From a bacterium (GTDB lineage Bacteria; Lindowbacteria; 2-12-FULL-62-27), in assembly GCA_016202645.1 (NCBI GenBank), contig JACQOF010000012.1, forward strand, positions 1 to 42,477: 42,477 nt of DNA, in the 5' to 3' direction. Of the stretch, positions 7,560-16,653 are shown in pieces. Below the pieces are notes generated by a model. That model made no database searches. It saw only the letters and a list, made by a program, of their open reading frames with translations, and was not told the origin of the DNA. The stretch's first letter is position 1. The number at the start of each line of letters is the position of its first letter. The translations under genes were made by a program, and so were the position numbers.

Positions 7560-10500
7560 TGTCCGAGGAGCCTCAAGACTTTTTCGAGCCGGGTGCGCAG
7601 TGCCATGGCATCCGGGTGGCCGGGGTGAGCGGAGAGGAAGAGTTCGACGGCGCGTCTTGCGGTTTTATAATCTCCGCGGTTGACCATCGCCTGGATCTCC
7701 AGGAGCGACGGGATGGTGGACGCCGGCGCCGGCGTGGACTCGACTGCCGGCAGAAATTCGGATGTGGCCGTTCCAGGGCCCGGCGAGAGCGACACGACGA
7801 GGAGGTTGGCCCGGGCGTTGACGGAGTAGGCGTACCTCGAATCCATTTTGAGAATGAGACGCGGGGTGGCGGGGACGTCGGACGTGGCGTGCGCGGACAA
7901 TTTGGCCGCGCGGAGTCCCGGGAAGTCGAGCGCGTCGTATTGAATTTCCCTTTGAAGGGAAGCGTTCGGAAAGGTCAAAACGAGCGCGTCGAAACCGTCC
8001 CCGTACCGGCTGGGCTCGGCCGCCCGGTATTCGACTGGCCCGCTGGCCAGAAGATAGATGTCGGTGCGGTCGCCGGTGTATCCGTAGGTTTTGAAATAGA
8101 GCCCCTCGATCCTGGAAGCCTTTTCCGGAATCCACCCGCCGCCGGCCTCTCCCGGACTGTCTTTGATCTGCAGGGTTACCCGCCCCGCCTGCGGCACGAC
8201 GAGCCAGGCTTCCGCGGAACCCCCTCGAAAGAGTTGAGGGGATAGGGCGTCGGGGGTGACGATCTGGCCGCGTTTCTGACTGCCGATCCGGACGTGCCGT
8301 CCGAGAGATTTCATATTTTCGACGGGGTTTCCGAACGCGTCCACCGCGTTGACGCGGACGCGAAAGGGTTCGCCGGCCGTGACGGGATCGAGGACATCGA
8401 CGCGATAGGACGCGGGTTCCGCGGGCAGAACGGTCACCGGATTGGATTTTCCGACGGCCTTGCGGTCTTCCGTCGCGACGGTGATTTCCGTCTGTCCCGT
8501 GGCGGACACCGCCGCCTGGACGAGGGCGACGCCATTGGCGAACCGTCCGGCATCGATCTGCGCCGGCTGGACGGAGGCGTTGCCCGAAGCGGAGAGGCGG
8601 ATATATCCGGACGTTTGAAGCTGCCGGACCAGGTTGTAGTACATGTCCTGGGCCTCGATGCGGATCGGGAATTTTTCCCCGGCCTGGATGCGCGGCGACG
8701 CGGAGACGAGGAAGTGGTCCAGCGGTCCCGCGGAAATGTTGATCCGGCCGGACCGGCCGGAGGCCGATCCGAAGCGTTCGGTGGCGGTGAGGAGGAGGGA
8801 TTCCGCGGCGTAGGTTACGACATCCACCTGCGCGACGCCCTTGGTGAAAGCCGCCGGCATCACGACAGCCGGTTGAACTTCACTCACCCCGGATGAATGG
8901 ATCTGGACGCCCTGTCCCGTCCGGTCATAATCGGCCGGCGTATTTCCAAACGCGTCGCGCGCGCGGAGGGTCAGCCGGAACGGCTCGCCGGCGCGTCCCT
9001 GCGAGGGCAGGTCCAGATCGAAGTGGTGGAGTGCGGCGGGGAGGATTTCCACGGGACTGGACGTTATTTTTCTGCCGTTCAATTCCGCCGACACGCGCGC
9101 GCTTCCGGCCATGAAATAATTCACCGTGACCTCGGCGCGGCCCTTCACGAAGGCCTCCGGGGAGACCTCCGTCGCCGGCGGCGCGTTGGGCGCTTCAACC
9201 CGGACGGTCGTAACGTGATCGGAGCGGTCGAAGGTTTCGACGGTATTCCGATACGCGTCGACGGCCGTGATCCGGACGGTGATGCCGGCGCCCGCGGTGA
9301 CCTTGTCCGGCACCGCCACATCAAGCCCGGCCGGGGGTCCATGCCGGACGATGACGCGGACGGGGTCCGACCGGATGATCCCGGCGGCGTCCTGGGCGGC
9401 AAGGACAATCTCCTCGGCGATGTTGTAGGAAAGCTTGCGATCCGCCTCTCCATTTTTGAATCCGGCCGCCGGAATATCAATCGGCGTAGTGGCGACCGAC
9501 CCGCGGACTTCGAGAATGACGCGCTGGCCCGCCGACTTGGAAAGGTTGCCCCTGGAGTCGACCGTCCGGATTTTAACGCTGAAGGGGTTTCCGGCCTCGA
9601 TGGCCGGCGGCGCCTCCAGCTCCAGCCGCGCGACTTTGCCGGGCTGAACCGCGACCGGCGCGGACGCTCCGGTGCGTCCCGTTCCGGGTTCGGAAACGAG
9701 GAGCGATATGTTTTCGGGTTTGTCATACAGGATCTTCGCGAAGGCCACGCCCTTGACGAACTTGTCCGGCGGAACTTGCGCGTTCGTGATCGCCCCGGAC
9801 CCGTCGGAACCGATCACAACCATGGTGCCGACGGCGTTGAAATCGGTGACGACATTGCCGTAGGCGTCGAGCACGGTCAAGGCCACGTCGAAGGCCTCGT
9901 CGACCAGCGCCTGTCCGGGCGCCGTCACCTGAAACTTGACCGGCTCGCCCGGCCCCACCGAAATTTTCCCCGCCGACCGACCTGTGACACCGTCGGCGGG
10001 ATCTTTGGCGATGATCTCGATGTCCCCGGTCCCGGTGTAGGTGATGGAGACGTCGGCGACCCCGCCGGAGAACGCCGCGGGCGCGACGCGCATCGGATTC
10101 AGGAGGCCGTACCCTCCGGTTGAGAGGACGATGCCGGTCGAACGCTCCTTGAAGTCTTTCAGGATGTTTCCAAAGGCGTCAACGGCCGTGATGGAGGCGC
10201 GGAAGGGCGTTCCGGCTCTGGCGGCGGCCGGCGTGACGACACGAAGTTCCGCGAGTTTCCCGGGACCCACCGAGAACGGCGGGCTTCGGAATTCCACTCC
10301 GGACCATGAGCCGCCGCGGGAAACCGCGGCCGCTCCGCCGGGCCGTACCGCCAGTTCAATCCGTTCCGCCACCTGATAGACCGCCTGAATTTCCGCCATG
10401 CCTTCCCGGAATGATTCGGGGGATATGGACTTGGGGCGGACATCACCGCGTCCGACCGCCCGGAGTTCGAAGGGCGTTCCGCGCCGGTCGAAGTCCATAA

Positions 10501-10696
10501 CCACGTTGCCGAACCGGTCGCGCACTTCGATCTTGACGGTAAATGGCTCGCCGGCCCGGGCCTTGGCCGGAACGGTCCAGACGATGGATGCGGGCGACGC
10601 CGCGGATACGTCGACCTCGGCCGCGCGGGCGGAGAGAGGGAGAGAGAGCGCGGCCATGCAGATGGCTGCCCCGGCCAGCATTGCCTTACGTCCCAT
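7556..10696 (-). CDS. Periplasmic Ig-repeat/AMIN/TPR protein of the pilus operon
   Basis: 1046 residues with a clear signal peptide (Met-Gly-Arg-Lys, hydrophobic core, cut after ARAA). About eight Ig-like repeats of roughly 100 residues follow, each marked by a T/S-A-G-x-P-F...V/I-x-A-x-D-x-x-G-N pattern (for example AGEPFTVKIEVRDRFGNVV; AGTPFRASITAVDAFGN; AGEPFRVRVNAVDAFGN). After these comes an AMIN-like beta domain (about 890-985) and a short TPR-like helix pair at the C terminus (NRGDYKTARRAVELFLSAHPGHPDA). It starts one base inside the pilP stop behind an excellent GGAGGTGA ribosome binding site and ends in an ATGA overlap with pilQ, so it is part of the pilus operon. AMIN domains commonly bind peptidoglycan. 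A scaffold around the secretin is the most likely role, but this is inferred. I recognise no named family for the whole protein. Confidence 0.85.
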   Translation of the reverse strand: MGRKAMLAGAAICMAALSLPLSARAAEVDVSAASPASIVWTVPAKARAGEPFTVKIEVRDRFGNVVMDFDRRGTPFELRAVGRGDVRPKSISPESFREGMAEIQAVYQVAERIELAVRPGGAAAVSRGGSWSGVEFRSPPFSVGPGKLAELRVVTPAAARAGTPFRASITAVDAFGNILKDFKERSTGIVLSTGGYGLLNPMRVAPAAFSGGVADVSITYTGTGDIEIIAKDPADGVTGRSAGKISVGPGEPVKFQVTAPGQALVDEAFDVALTVLDAYGNVVTDFNAVGTMVVIGSDGSGAITNAQVPPDKFVKGVAFAKILYDKPENISLLVSEPGTGRTGASAPVAVQPGKVARLELEAPPAIEAGNPFSVKIRTVDSRGNLSKSAGQRVILEVRGSVATTPIDIPAAGFKNGEADRKLSYNIAEEIVLAAQDAAGIIRSDPVRVIVRHGPPAGLDVAVPDKVTAGAGITVRITAVDAYRNTVETFDRSDHVTTVRVEAPNAPPATEVSPEAFVKGRAEVTVNYFMAGSARVSAELNGRKITSSPVEILPAALHHFDLDLPSQGRAGEPFRLTLRARDAFGNTPADYDRTGQGVQIHSSGVSEVQPAVVMPAAFTKGVAQVDVVTYAAESLLLTATERFGSASGRSGRINISAGPLDHFLVSASPRIQAGEKFPIRIEAQDMYYNLVRQLQTSGYIRLSASGNASVQPAQIDAGRFANGVALVQAAVSATGQTEITVATEDRKAVGKSNPVTVLPAEPASYRVDVLDPVTAGEPFRVRVNAVDAFGNPVENMKSLGRHVRIGSQKRGQIVTPDALSPQLFRGGSAEAWLVVPQAGRVTLQIKDSPGEAGGGWIPEKASRIEGLYFKTYGYTGDRTDIYLLASGPVEYRAAEPSRYGDGFDALVLTFPNASLQREIQYDALDFPGLRAAKLSAHATSDVPATPRLILKMDSRYAYSVNARANLLVVSLSPGPGTATSEFLPAVESTPAPASTIPSLLEIQAMVNRGDYKTARRAVELFLSAHPGHPDAMALRTRLEKVLRLLGQ

Positions 10697-11586
10697 CAGA
10701 AATCACCTCCGAAGTCCATCCCGTCGCCGCCATCGCCGCCGGCGTCCCCGCCACCATCGCCGCCGCCGTCCCCGCCGGCGTCTCCGCCGAGACCATCGTC
10801 TCCAGCCCCGGCGTCCTCGTCCCCCTCGTCCTCGGCTTCATCCGTCTTTTTCTTGCGTCCGCTCCCCTTCTTTTGCGATTTCTTTGCATCTCCCGCCGCC
10901 TCAACCGGGGCTTCCTCCTCCTCGTCCTCTCCCTTGACCACCGGCGCCGGCCGCTTGGTGGAGTATTTCCAGTTGGACTGGGTCTTGTACACGTTGTTCT
11001 TGAGGGACTGGCTGAGATCGGCGAGCCCGTGTTCAAACGGGAGAGCAACGGGCGACGGGATCAGTCCCTCTTCCTGGACTTTGATGAAACTCCGGCCGAT
11101 CTCAACGACCTTTTTTCGGGTCCCCCGGATACTACTGCCCTCCCGGACGACGATTGCGACATTGTTGAATTCGATGAGCGCCGTGCGCCGTGTGGGGGTA
11201 TGGGAATAGACGGTGCCGACGAGTTCAATCCCGCTGACGTCGGTAAATTTTTCTTCCTCATCCCTGATTCCGGTTTGTTCGATCATTCCGGGCGGGAGGA
11301 ACGGGTTATGCTGTTGAAGGATGCGCACGGCATAACTTTTCTGCGCCGGCGGCGCCGGCGCCGGCGGATCCCTGTGTTTGATCCGTCTCATTTGTTCCTC
11401 GACCCTCGCGCGGACTTTCCGGGCGTCCTCGAGACCGTAGAGGACGAAGAAGTCCGGGTCGAAGGTAAAGGGGTCGATGAGGAGGTATCCGGCGACCACG
11501 ATACCGGCAAGGGACACGAAGATGAGTATCCGGACGAGCGGGACCTTCGCATTGATCTTGAAAAATAATTCCTTCAATTTTCCCAT
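10696..11586 (-). CDS. pilP: PilP/GspC-like inner-membrane pilus protein with acidic tail
   Basis: 296 residues. One N-terminal membrane segment (PLVRILIFVSLAGIVVAGYLL, about 15-35) is followed by a periplasmic region. The NPFLPP motif (about 95) and a small beta domain (VGTVYSHTPTRRTALIEF... VEIGRSFIKVQEEG) match the homology region of PilP/GspC that contacts the secretin N0 domain. Classical PilP is a lipoprotein; here a membrane anchor replaces the lipobox, as in GspC. The last 80 residues are low complexity: Lys-rich, then Glu/Asp, then Gly-Gly-Asp repeats (10700-10830 on the DNA), which is odd for this family. The position between pilO and the Ig-repeat protein supports the call. Confidence 0.8.
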   Translation of the reverse strand: MGKLKELFFKINAKVPLVRILIFVSLAGIVVAGYLLIDPFTFDPDFFVLYGLEDARKVRARVEEQMRRIKHRDPPAPAPPAQKSYAVRILQQHNPFLPPGMIEQTGIRDEEEKFTDVSGIELVGTVYSHTPTRRTALIEFNNVAIVVREGSSIRGTRKKVVEIGRSFIKVQEEGLIPSPVALPFEHGLADLSQSLKNNVYKTQSNWKYSTKRPAPVVKGEDEEEEAPVEAAGDAKKSQKKGSGRKKKTDEAEDEGDEDAGAGDDGLGGDAGGDGGGDGGGDAGGDGGDGMDFGGDF

Positions 11587-11590
11587 GCGA

Positions 11591-12148
11591 TCAGGACTCC
11601 CCGATGGTCGAGGAATAGACGTTCGCGCTGAGGACGATCTGAAACCGCTGGGCTTTCTGTCCCGGCTCCATCGTCTCGGGGGTCAGGCTGATGACGGAGA
11701 CGTCGATGATGCGTTCAAAATTTTCAAGCCGCCACAAAAAGTCAATGAATTGGAACCAGTAGCTGCTTCCCTCAATACGAAAGCCCACCGCCGACCAGCC
11801 CTCCCCCCGTTCCTTGCGTTCTTCGATCGATATCCCCGATACCCTCACTCCGGAAAAGGCCGCCAGGCCCTGAAGTTTTTCAATCAGCTCAAAGGACCCC
11901 TCTTCCGTCGGCAGGACTTTCTTCAGATCCGCCAGGCGGTATTTCAGAACTTCAACTTCCGCGTTCAGCCCGCCCATGTTCTCGGCTTTCCGGTGCGCGA
12001 GCCTGAGTTCCCGGACGAGGTCCTGAATTTCCACCTCCCGTTTCTGGTAGGTGTCGAACATGGGCATGACATAGAGATAGATCAGGGCGCCGGTGCCCGC
12101 GACGGCGAGGAATGCCAGCGCGCGTTTGTCGCTTTCCTTCAGCGCCAT
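11591..12148 (-). CDS. pilO: PilO type IV pilus inner-membrane assembly protein
   Basis: About 185 residues starting MALKESDKRA. One membrane segment (ALAFLAVAGTGALIYLYVMPMF, about 10-32) is followed by a coiled coil (QKREVEIQDLVRELRLAHRK...) and a ferredoxin-like C-terminal domain (GVRVSGISIEERKE... YWFQFIDFLWRLENFERIIDV). This is the PilO plan: an inner-membrane partner of PilN that links PilM to PilP and the secretin. The start at 12148 was chosen because a GGGAGGAG ribosome binding site lies 7 bases upstream and it follows the pilM-pilN stop by one base. A longer frame to 12220 would overlap the preceding gene. Confidence 0.9.
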   Translation of the reverse strand: MALKESDKRALAFLAVAGTGALIYLYVMPMFDTYQKREVEIQDLVRELRLAHRKAENMGGLNAEVEVLKYRLADLKKVLPTEEGSFELIEKLQGLAAFSGVRVSGISIEERKERGEGWSAVGFRIEGSSYWFQFIDFLWRLENFERIIDVSVISLTPETMEPGQKAQRFQIVLSANVYSSTIGES

Positions 12149-12149
12149 C

Positions 12150-14546
12150 TCACGCTCCTCCCGGCTCGGACTTGACGGAGACGGCCGTGTGATCGACCCG
12201 GAGATCAAACTGGACCTCAAACATATCGATCCCGCCCATGTTCGTTTTCCGCGGGCTTGGCTTGTTGGTGAGCGAGAAATAATTTTTCGTATATTCCGGG
12301 GATTGGAATCGTTTTCCGATGTCCGGTATTTCGGTCAGGGAATTGGCAATGACCTGGAGGGCGATTTGGTCCTTCGCCGGCATGGACATCGACCTCACCG
12401 AGGCATTATCGGGGAGGGTCCTGTCCAGCGCCACGAGTACGGGGATCCACTTGGCCTTGGCGGACACGAGACTCGCAATTGATTTTTCAAGGTCGTTGAC
12501 GGTCTTCTGGTCTTTCTCGAGCTGCCGCGTCTGCATGACCACCGATTCGAGTTCCTGAACATCGCCCTGGAGTTTGCGGTAGAGCGTATCCTGATTGCGG
12601 GTGATCATGAATGCGTAGACGCCCAATTGAGCCAGGAGCAGGCCGGCCGCGATCGCCAGATATTTGAGGTCCCGGCCCATGCTCCGCATGCGCCGGATGG
12701 CCTGAATATTGGCGGGGATGAGATTGATATCGAGGGGAGTTCCGTCCAGAAGCCGCATGCCCATGCCGACGACCGAGGCGAAAATCTGGGAATTCAATGT
12801 TTCTCTGCCCGCCGGGGGCGGCGGGACCGCCGCGGTCAGCGGATCGAAGAGGACAACGGGAACATTGAGCTGGGCGGTCAAATATTCCGGCAGTCCCTTC
12901 AGGCTCGCGCCGCCGCCGGAAAGAATAATTTTTTTGACGTCTCCTCCTCCAAGTTGGCTGCTGAAGTAATCGAAAGAACGCCGGAGTTCGGTCACCATGC
13001 GGTCCGCGATGGGCTTGATGGCGGCGGTCACTTTGTCCTTGTCGATCTTTTCGTCGTCTCCGCCGCCCTCAAAAAGCGAGAACACCTCGCCGTCCTCGGC
13101 TTTCGCCGCGCCCAGGGATTTGCCGTCACCGGGTTTCGGAGGAAGGGGCCTGAGTCCGGGCGGAGGCGGTGCGGTTATCGGAGGTTTCGGCATGGCCGGC
13201 CCAGGGGGTGGCGCGGGCGGCATTTGCGGCATGGCCGCCACGCCGGGGGGCTTGGGCAGAGTGAGCGCCGGCGGTTTGGTGGGCGCGGCGGGGGGCGTCG
13301 GCGCCGGCGTCGTGGCGGGCGCGGCGGGCGCGGCCCCCGGCGGTTTTGGCAACGCCAGCGTTGGCGGTTTGGGCGTTGGCGGAGCGGCTGGTCCGGCCGG
13401 CGCGGCCGGCGGGGTCGGCGGCGCGGGGGGTGTCGCGCCCGGCGGTTTGGGCAACGCCAGCGTCGGCGGGGATGGCAAGGGAACTTCTGTCGGCTTTTTC
13501 GGTATTTCTTTTTCCTTGGCGCCTTCCGGCGTCGCGGCCGTGGGGGGCCGAAGGGACGGCGGCGTCAACCCGCCGGATTTGGGAGGGACGAGACCTCCTC
13601 CGGCGCTGGGCGGAACGAGTCCGCCGCCGGCGGCCGGTTTCGGCGGCATCAGGCCCCCCGCGGACGGCGGCGCAAGCCCGGGCGCCTTGGCCGTCGGCAG
13701 AGCGGCACCCGGAGCTTTGGGCGACGCGAGTCCCCCGGCGATGGGCGCGGGACCCTCGAGCGCGGCGAGGTCGACGGCGATGGCTTTGATCTCAGCGTGC
13801 CTGATCTTGATTCTCTCCGCTTTCTCCTCCGGAATATCCAGCCGCTTGGCGATGATTTCCGTAAAGCTTCGCCCGGCGATCGGGACGCTGCGCGTGAAAA
13901 AAACGCGCTGGTCCTTCAGAAACGCGATGTCGGTCGTCCCGGCGCCAATGTCGACGAAAACTTCCGCGCCGGTATCGGCCTCGGATTTTTGCTTGAGCTC
14001 GCTGTGGTAGTACAGGGAGAAGAGCGCGAGGGTGCTGACGTCGACGACCTGGACCTCAAGACCCGCCTCCTCGATGATGGCGACCATGCTGTCGAGTTTG
14101 TCCTGCTTGATCGCCACGAGCAGTACCTCGAACCCATCCGCGGTCTTTCGGGCCTCGCACCAGTCCAGAGACACTTCCGCCAGCGGAAACGGGATGTGCC
14201 CCTCGGCCTCGTGACGCACCACGCCTTCGAGCCGCTCCTTCGGGATGCCCTTGAGCGTCAAGTAGCGGATGACGACCGATTGGGCCGGAAGGCAGAAGAT
14301 GACATTTTTCTGCTTGATTTTATTTTTCTGAACGAGTTCCTTGAGCAGATCCGCGGCCCTGGCTTCGAACTCCTTGCCGGAGAGCCCGGGGGGCATGGGA
14401 AGCGCGTCCCACATATCGACCCTGTACTTCCCCCTCCCGCCCGACAGCCGGCATAACTTCACGGCGGACGCCCCCACATCGACGGCCAGGTAGGACTTTT
14501 TCGCAAACAATGACGGCAGACTCAAACCCGATAGTTTGAATGCCAT
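12150..14546 (-). CDS. pilMN: PilM-PilN fusion, pilus ATPase-like and membrane protein
   Basis: About 798 residues from MAFKLSGLSL. The N-terminal part is PilM, an actin-like cytoplasmic protein: YLAVDVGASAVKLCRL (phosphate 1), a SHS2-like region, DIGAGTTDIAF (phosphate 2), then after a long insert LSGGGASLKGLPEYL (adenosine motif). The insert (about 260-500) is Ala/Pro/Gly-rich with repeated LxLPKPPG and GGLVPPxSG units. PilN follows directly: LDINLIPAN (about 602), one membrane helix (YLAIAAGLLLAQLGVYAFMI, about 627-646), a coiled coil and a ferredoxin-like domain. In other bacteria PilM binds the INLLP-type tail of a separate PilN; here the two are covalently joined. A longer frame reaches 14618, but 14546 matches the family start. 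First gene of the pilus operon. Confidence 0.92.
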   Translation of the reverse strand: MAFKLSGLSLPSLFAKKSYLAVDVGASAVKLCRLSGGRGKYRVDMWDALPMPPGLSGKEFEARAADLLKELVQKNKIKQKNVIFCLPAQSVVIRYLTLKGIPKERLEGVVRHEAEGHIPFPLAEVSLDWCEARKTADGFEVLLVAIKQDKLDSMVAIIEEAGLEVQVVDVSTLALFSLYYHSELKQKSEADTGAEVFVDIGAGTTDIAFLKDQRVFFTRSVPIAGRSFTEIIAKRLDIPEEKAERIKIRHAEIKAIAVDLAALEGPAPIAGGLASPKAPGAALPTAKAPGLAPPSAGGLMPPKPAAGGGLVPPSAGGGLVPPKSGGLTPPSLRPPTAATPEGAKEKEIPKKPTEVPLPSPPTLALPKPPGATPPAPPTPPAAPAGPAAPPTPKPPTLALPKPPGAAPAAPATTPAPTPPAAPTKPPALTLPKPPGVAAMPQMPPAPPPGPAMPKPPITAPPPPGLRPLPPKPGDGKSLGAAKAEDGEVFSLFEGGGDDEKIDKDKVTAAIKPIADRMVTELRRSFDYFSSQLGGGDVKKIILSGGGASLKGLPEYLTAQLNVPVVLFDPLTAAVPPPPAGRETLNSQIFASVVGMGMRLLDGTPLDINLIPANIQAIRRMRSMGRDLKYLAIAAGLLLAQLGVYAFMITRNQDTLYRKLQGDVQELESVVMQTRQLEKDQKTVNDLEKSIASLVSAKAKWIPVLVALDRTLPDNASVRSMSMPAKDQIALQVIANSLTEIPDIGKRFQSPEYTKNYFSLTNKPSPRKTNMGGIDMFEVQFDLRVDHTAVSVKSEPGGA

Positions 14547-14845
14547 AACCCTCGCGTTCCGCCCTTCAGTTATCCGCGCCCCCCTTGGGCCCGGCTTCCG
14601 GCCCAGTTGGACCGACAACCCTCCCGCCCTGCGTCGCGAAACACAGAGCCGTGTGCCCCCACAGCACCCCCCTTCCTATTTACATTATCGGGATGTAAAC
14701 CATTCGACATTACTTAATGAATATGTCCACGTCAATAAATACAGTAAACATTTTTGGCGGTCCCGGGCGTCGACTTTGGAGGAAAGTTGACAATTCCGGG
14801 CGGGCAATCCACAATTGGCGAAATTTTGGATGGAGGTTGCGCTGG
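14547..14845. promoter_or_regulatory. Divergent intergenic region, pilus operon / NCS1 permease
   Basis: About 300 bases without a supported gene. For the permease, TTGACA (14787-14792) and CACAAT (14810-14815) are 17 bases apart, a plausible sigma-70 promoter. An inverted repeat TTTACAT-7-ATGTAAA (14679-14699) could be an operator. I found no convincing -10/-35 pair for the pilus operon and no riboswitch I recognise. Confidence 0.4.
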
Positions 14846-16636
14846 ATGTCAAAAGTACGGGAAGTGGGGGGCTTGGTGGAGTTGACGGAACCTCTGCCGC
14901 CGAGTCCCTACGCGAACGCGGACATTTCACCGACGCCGATTTCGGCGAGAAGCTGGAACTGGTGGCACATCGCCTGTCTCTGGGTTGGACTCAGCGTCTG
15001 CATTCCCACGTACATGCTGGCCGCGGGGCTCATCGCGGCGGGAATGACCTGGGTCCAGGCGGTGATGGCCATTCTTCTGGGAAACGCCATCGTCCTTCTT
15101 CCCATGGCCCTCAACGCCCACCCCGGAACCAAATACGGCGTGCCGTTTCCCGTTTTGATCCGGTCGTCTTTCGGGCTCAATGGCGCGCACATCCCGTCGC
15201 TGTCCCGCGCGTTCGTGGCCTGCGGGTGGTTCGGCATCCAGACGTGGGTGGGCGGAAAGGCCATTTATGAGTTGGTGAAGCTGGTCTATCCCGGGATATC
15301 GGAATGGGGACCGGGTCTTGTGTCCGCAATCGGGATCAACGGCGGGGAACTGGCGAGTTTTCTGCTCTTCTGGGCCGTCCACATGTGGTTCGTCTATGCG
15401 GGCACGGAATCGATCAAATGGCTGGAGACGGCATCGGCGCCGATTTTGATTTTTGTCGGCCTTTGCCTTCTTGGCTGGGCTTGGAACGCTGGCGGCGGCC
15501 TCGGATCGGTTCTGCGGCAGAGCGAGGTCTTCGCGAAACCCGCCCTCTCGGCCCATGTGGAAAACGGCCAAGTCACAGCGAACCTTTTGCTCTTGAAGGG
15601 GGCTGACGGCGTCGTCAAGGCGTCGGAAATGCGCGTGGCCGCGTCGAAGGAGGATCTCCCGAATGCCGAATGGCAGCCGGTCCGGGAGCAGTTTCCCGTG
15701 ACCGTACCGTCCGAGGCGGCTCACGTGGTGGTGGAGATCCGGTCGGCCACCGGTCGTACGGCGGTTCTTACGGCTGTGGTCGAATCACCCGCCTCCGGTG
15801 CCGCCGCTTCGCGGTCGTGGTTGCTCACGGTTTTTTTCCCCCTCCTCACCGCGATGGTCGGATACTGGGCGACGCTAAGTTTGAACATTCCCGATCTCAT
15901 GCGGTTCGCCAAATCCCAGAAGGATCAGGTCATCGGGCAGCTTTTGGGCCTGCCGACGACCATGACATTTTACGCGTTCGTCGGGATCGTGTCGACCTGC
16001 GCCGCGGTTCTTGTGTTTCCGGATGTCCTGGTCCCCAGCCAGGCCCCGTGGGATCCGGTGTCGCTCCTGTCGCATTTCGAGCATCCCGTGCTTCTCGCCG
16101 TCTCGCTCTTTTCCCTCATCATCGCCACCATCACGACGAACCTCGCCGCGAATGTGGTCTCTCCGGCCAACAGCATCTGCAACCTCGCGCCGGCCTCCAT
16201 TTCCTACAAAATGGGCGGATACATCACCGGCGTGATCGGCATCCTCATGATGCCCTGGAAACTTCTGGAAAACGTCGGCGCCTACATTTTCACGTGGCTC
16301 ATCGGGTATTCGGCCCTCATGGGAGGCATCGCCGGCGTCATGATCGCCGACTACTGGATCCTCCGCGGAGGGAAACTTAATCTTCCGGACCTGTACCGGG
16401 AGGGTGGTGAGTATCCGAGGTGGCGCTGGAAGGGAATCCTCGCATTTTTCCTGGGCGTGATCCCGAATGTTCCGGGGTTTCTGAACGCGGCCACCACGCC
16501 GGGCGGCCGGGTGGCCAACCCGGGATTTTTTGACGGCCTGTACGCTTATGCGTGGTTTGTCAGCTTCGGAATTTCGCTGGTCGTCTACATGATCCTGACA
16601 ATGGGCGAGAAATCCCGGCCGCCGGCGGCCGCCTGA
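14846..16636 (+). CDS. NCS1-family nucleobase/hydantoin permease with periplasmic insert
   Basis: About 596 residues. The N-terminal half shows NCS1 (nucleobase-cation symporter-1) signatures: WNWWHIACLWVGLSVCIPTYMLAAGL (TM1), FGIQTWVGG (TM3) and YWATLSLNIPDLMRFAKSQ (TM6). The Trp residues in the last two sit where Mhp1 stacks its substrate. Between TM5 and TM6, by my count on the outer side, lies an extra segment of about 100 residues (SAHVENGQ to VVESPAS). It looks like an Ig-like domain (SEMRVAASKEDLPNAEWQPV, then VVVEIRSATGRTA). The substrate is not predictable; uracil, cytosine, allantoin and hydantoins are all transported in this family. The start at 14846 has GGAGGTT 8 bases upstream and leaves a promoter about 30 bases away; the frame is open further up to 14717. 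Confidence 0.9.
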   Translation: MSKVREVGGLVELTEPLPPSPYANADISPTPISARSWNWWHIACLWVGLSVCIPTYMLAAGLIAAGMTWVQAVMAILLGNAIVLLPMALNAHPGTKYGVPFPVLIRSSFGLNGAHIPSLSRAFVACGWFGIQTWVGGKAIYELVKLVYPGISEWGPGLVSAIGINGGELASFLLFWAVHMWFVYAGTESIKWLETASAPILIFVGLCLLGWAWNAGGGLGSVLRQSEVFAKPALSAHVENGQVTANLLLLKGADGVVKASEMRVAASKEDLPNAEWQPVREQFPVTVPSEAAHVVVEIRSATGRTAVLTAVVESPASGAAASRSWLLTVFFPLLTAMVGYWATLSLNIPDLMRFAKSQKDQVIGQLLGLPTTMTFYAFVGIVSTCAAVLVFPDVLVPSQAPWDPVSLLSHFEHPVLLAVSLFSLIIATITTNLAANVVSPANSICNLAPASISYKMGGYITGVIGILMMPWKLLENVGAYIFTWLIGYSALMGGIAGVMIADYWILRGGKLNLPDLYREGGEYPRWRWKGILAFFLGVIPNVPGFLNAATTPGGRVANPGFFDGLYAYAWFVSFGISLVVYMILTMGEKSRPPAAA

Positions 16637-16653
16637 CCGGAGAAGGCCGGCCC

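Noticed and set aside
12627-14456. Long open frame (about 609 residues) antisense to pilMN
   Set aside because: High GC with Arg/Gly-rich composition, no domain, and it lies opposite a well-supported gene; a shadow frame.
1479-14546. Type II secretion system instead of type IV pilus
   Set aside because: PilM, PilN and PilO features and the AMIN domain of the secretin point to type IV pili; only the PilP anchor looks GspC-like.
14547-14845. Riboswitch for the NCS1 permease
   Set aside because: No fold or conserved motif of purine, PRPP, guanidine or xanthine riboswitches could be seen.
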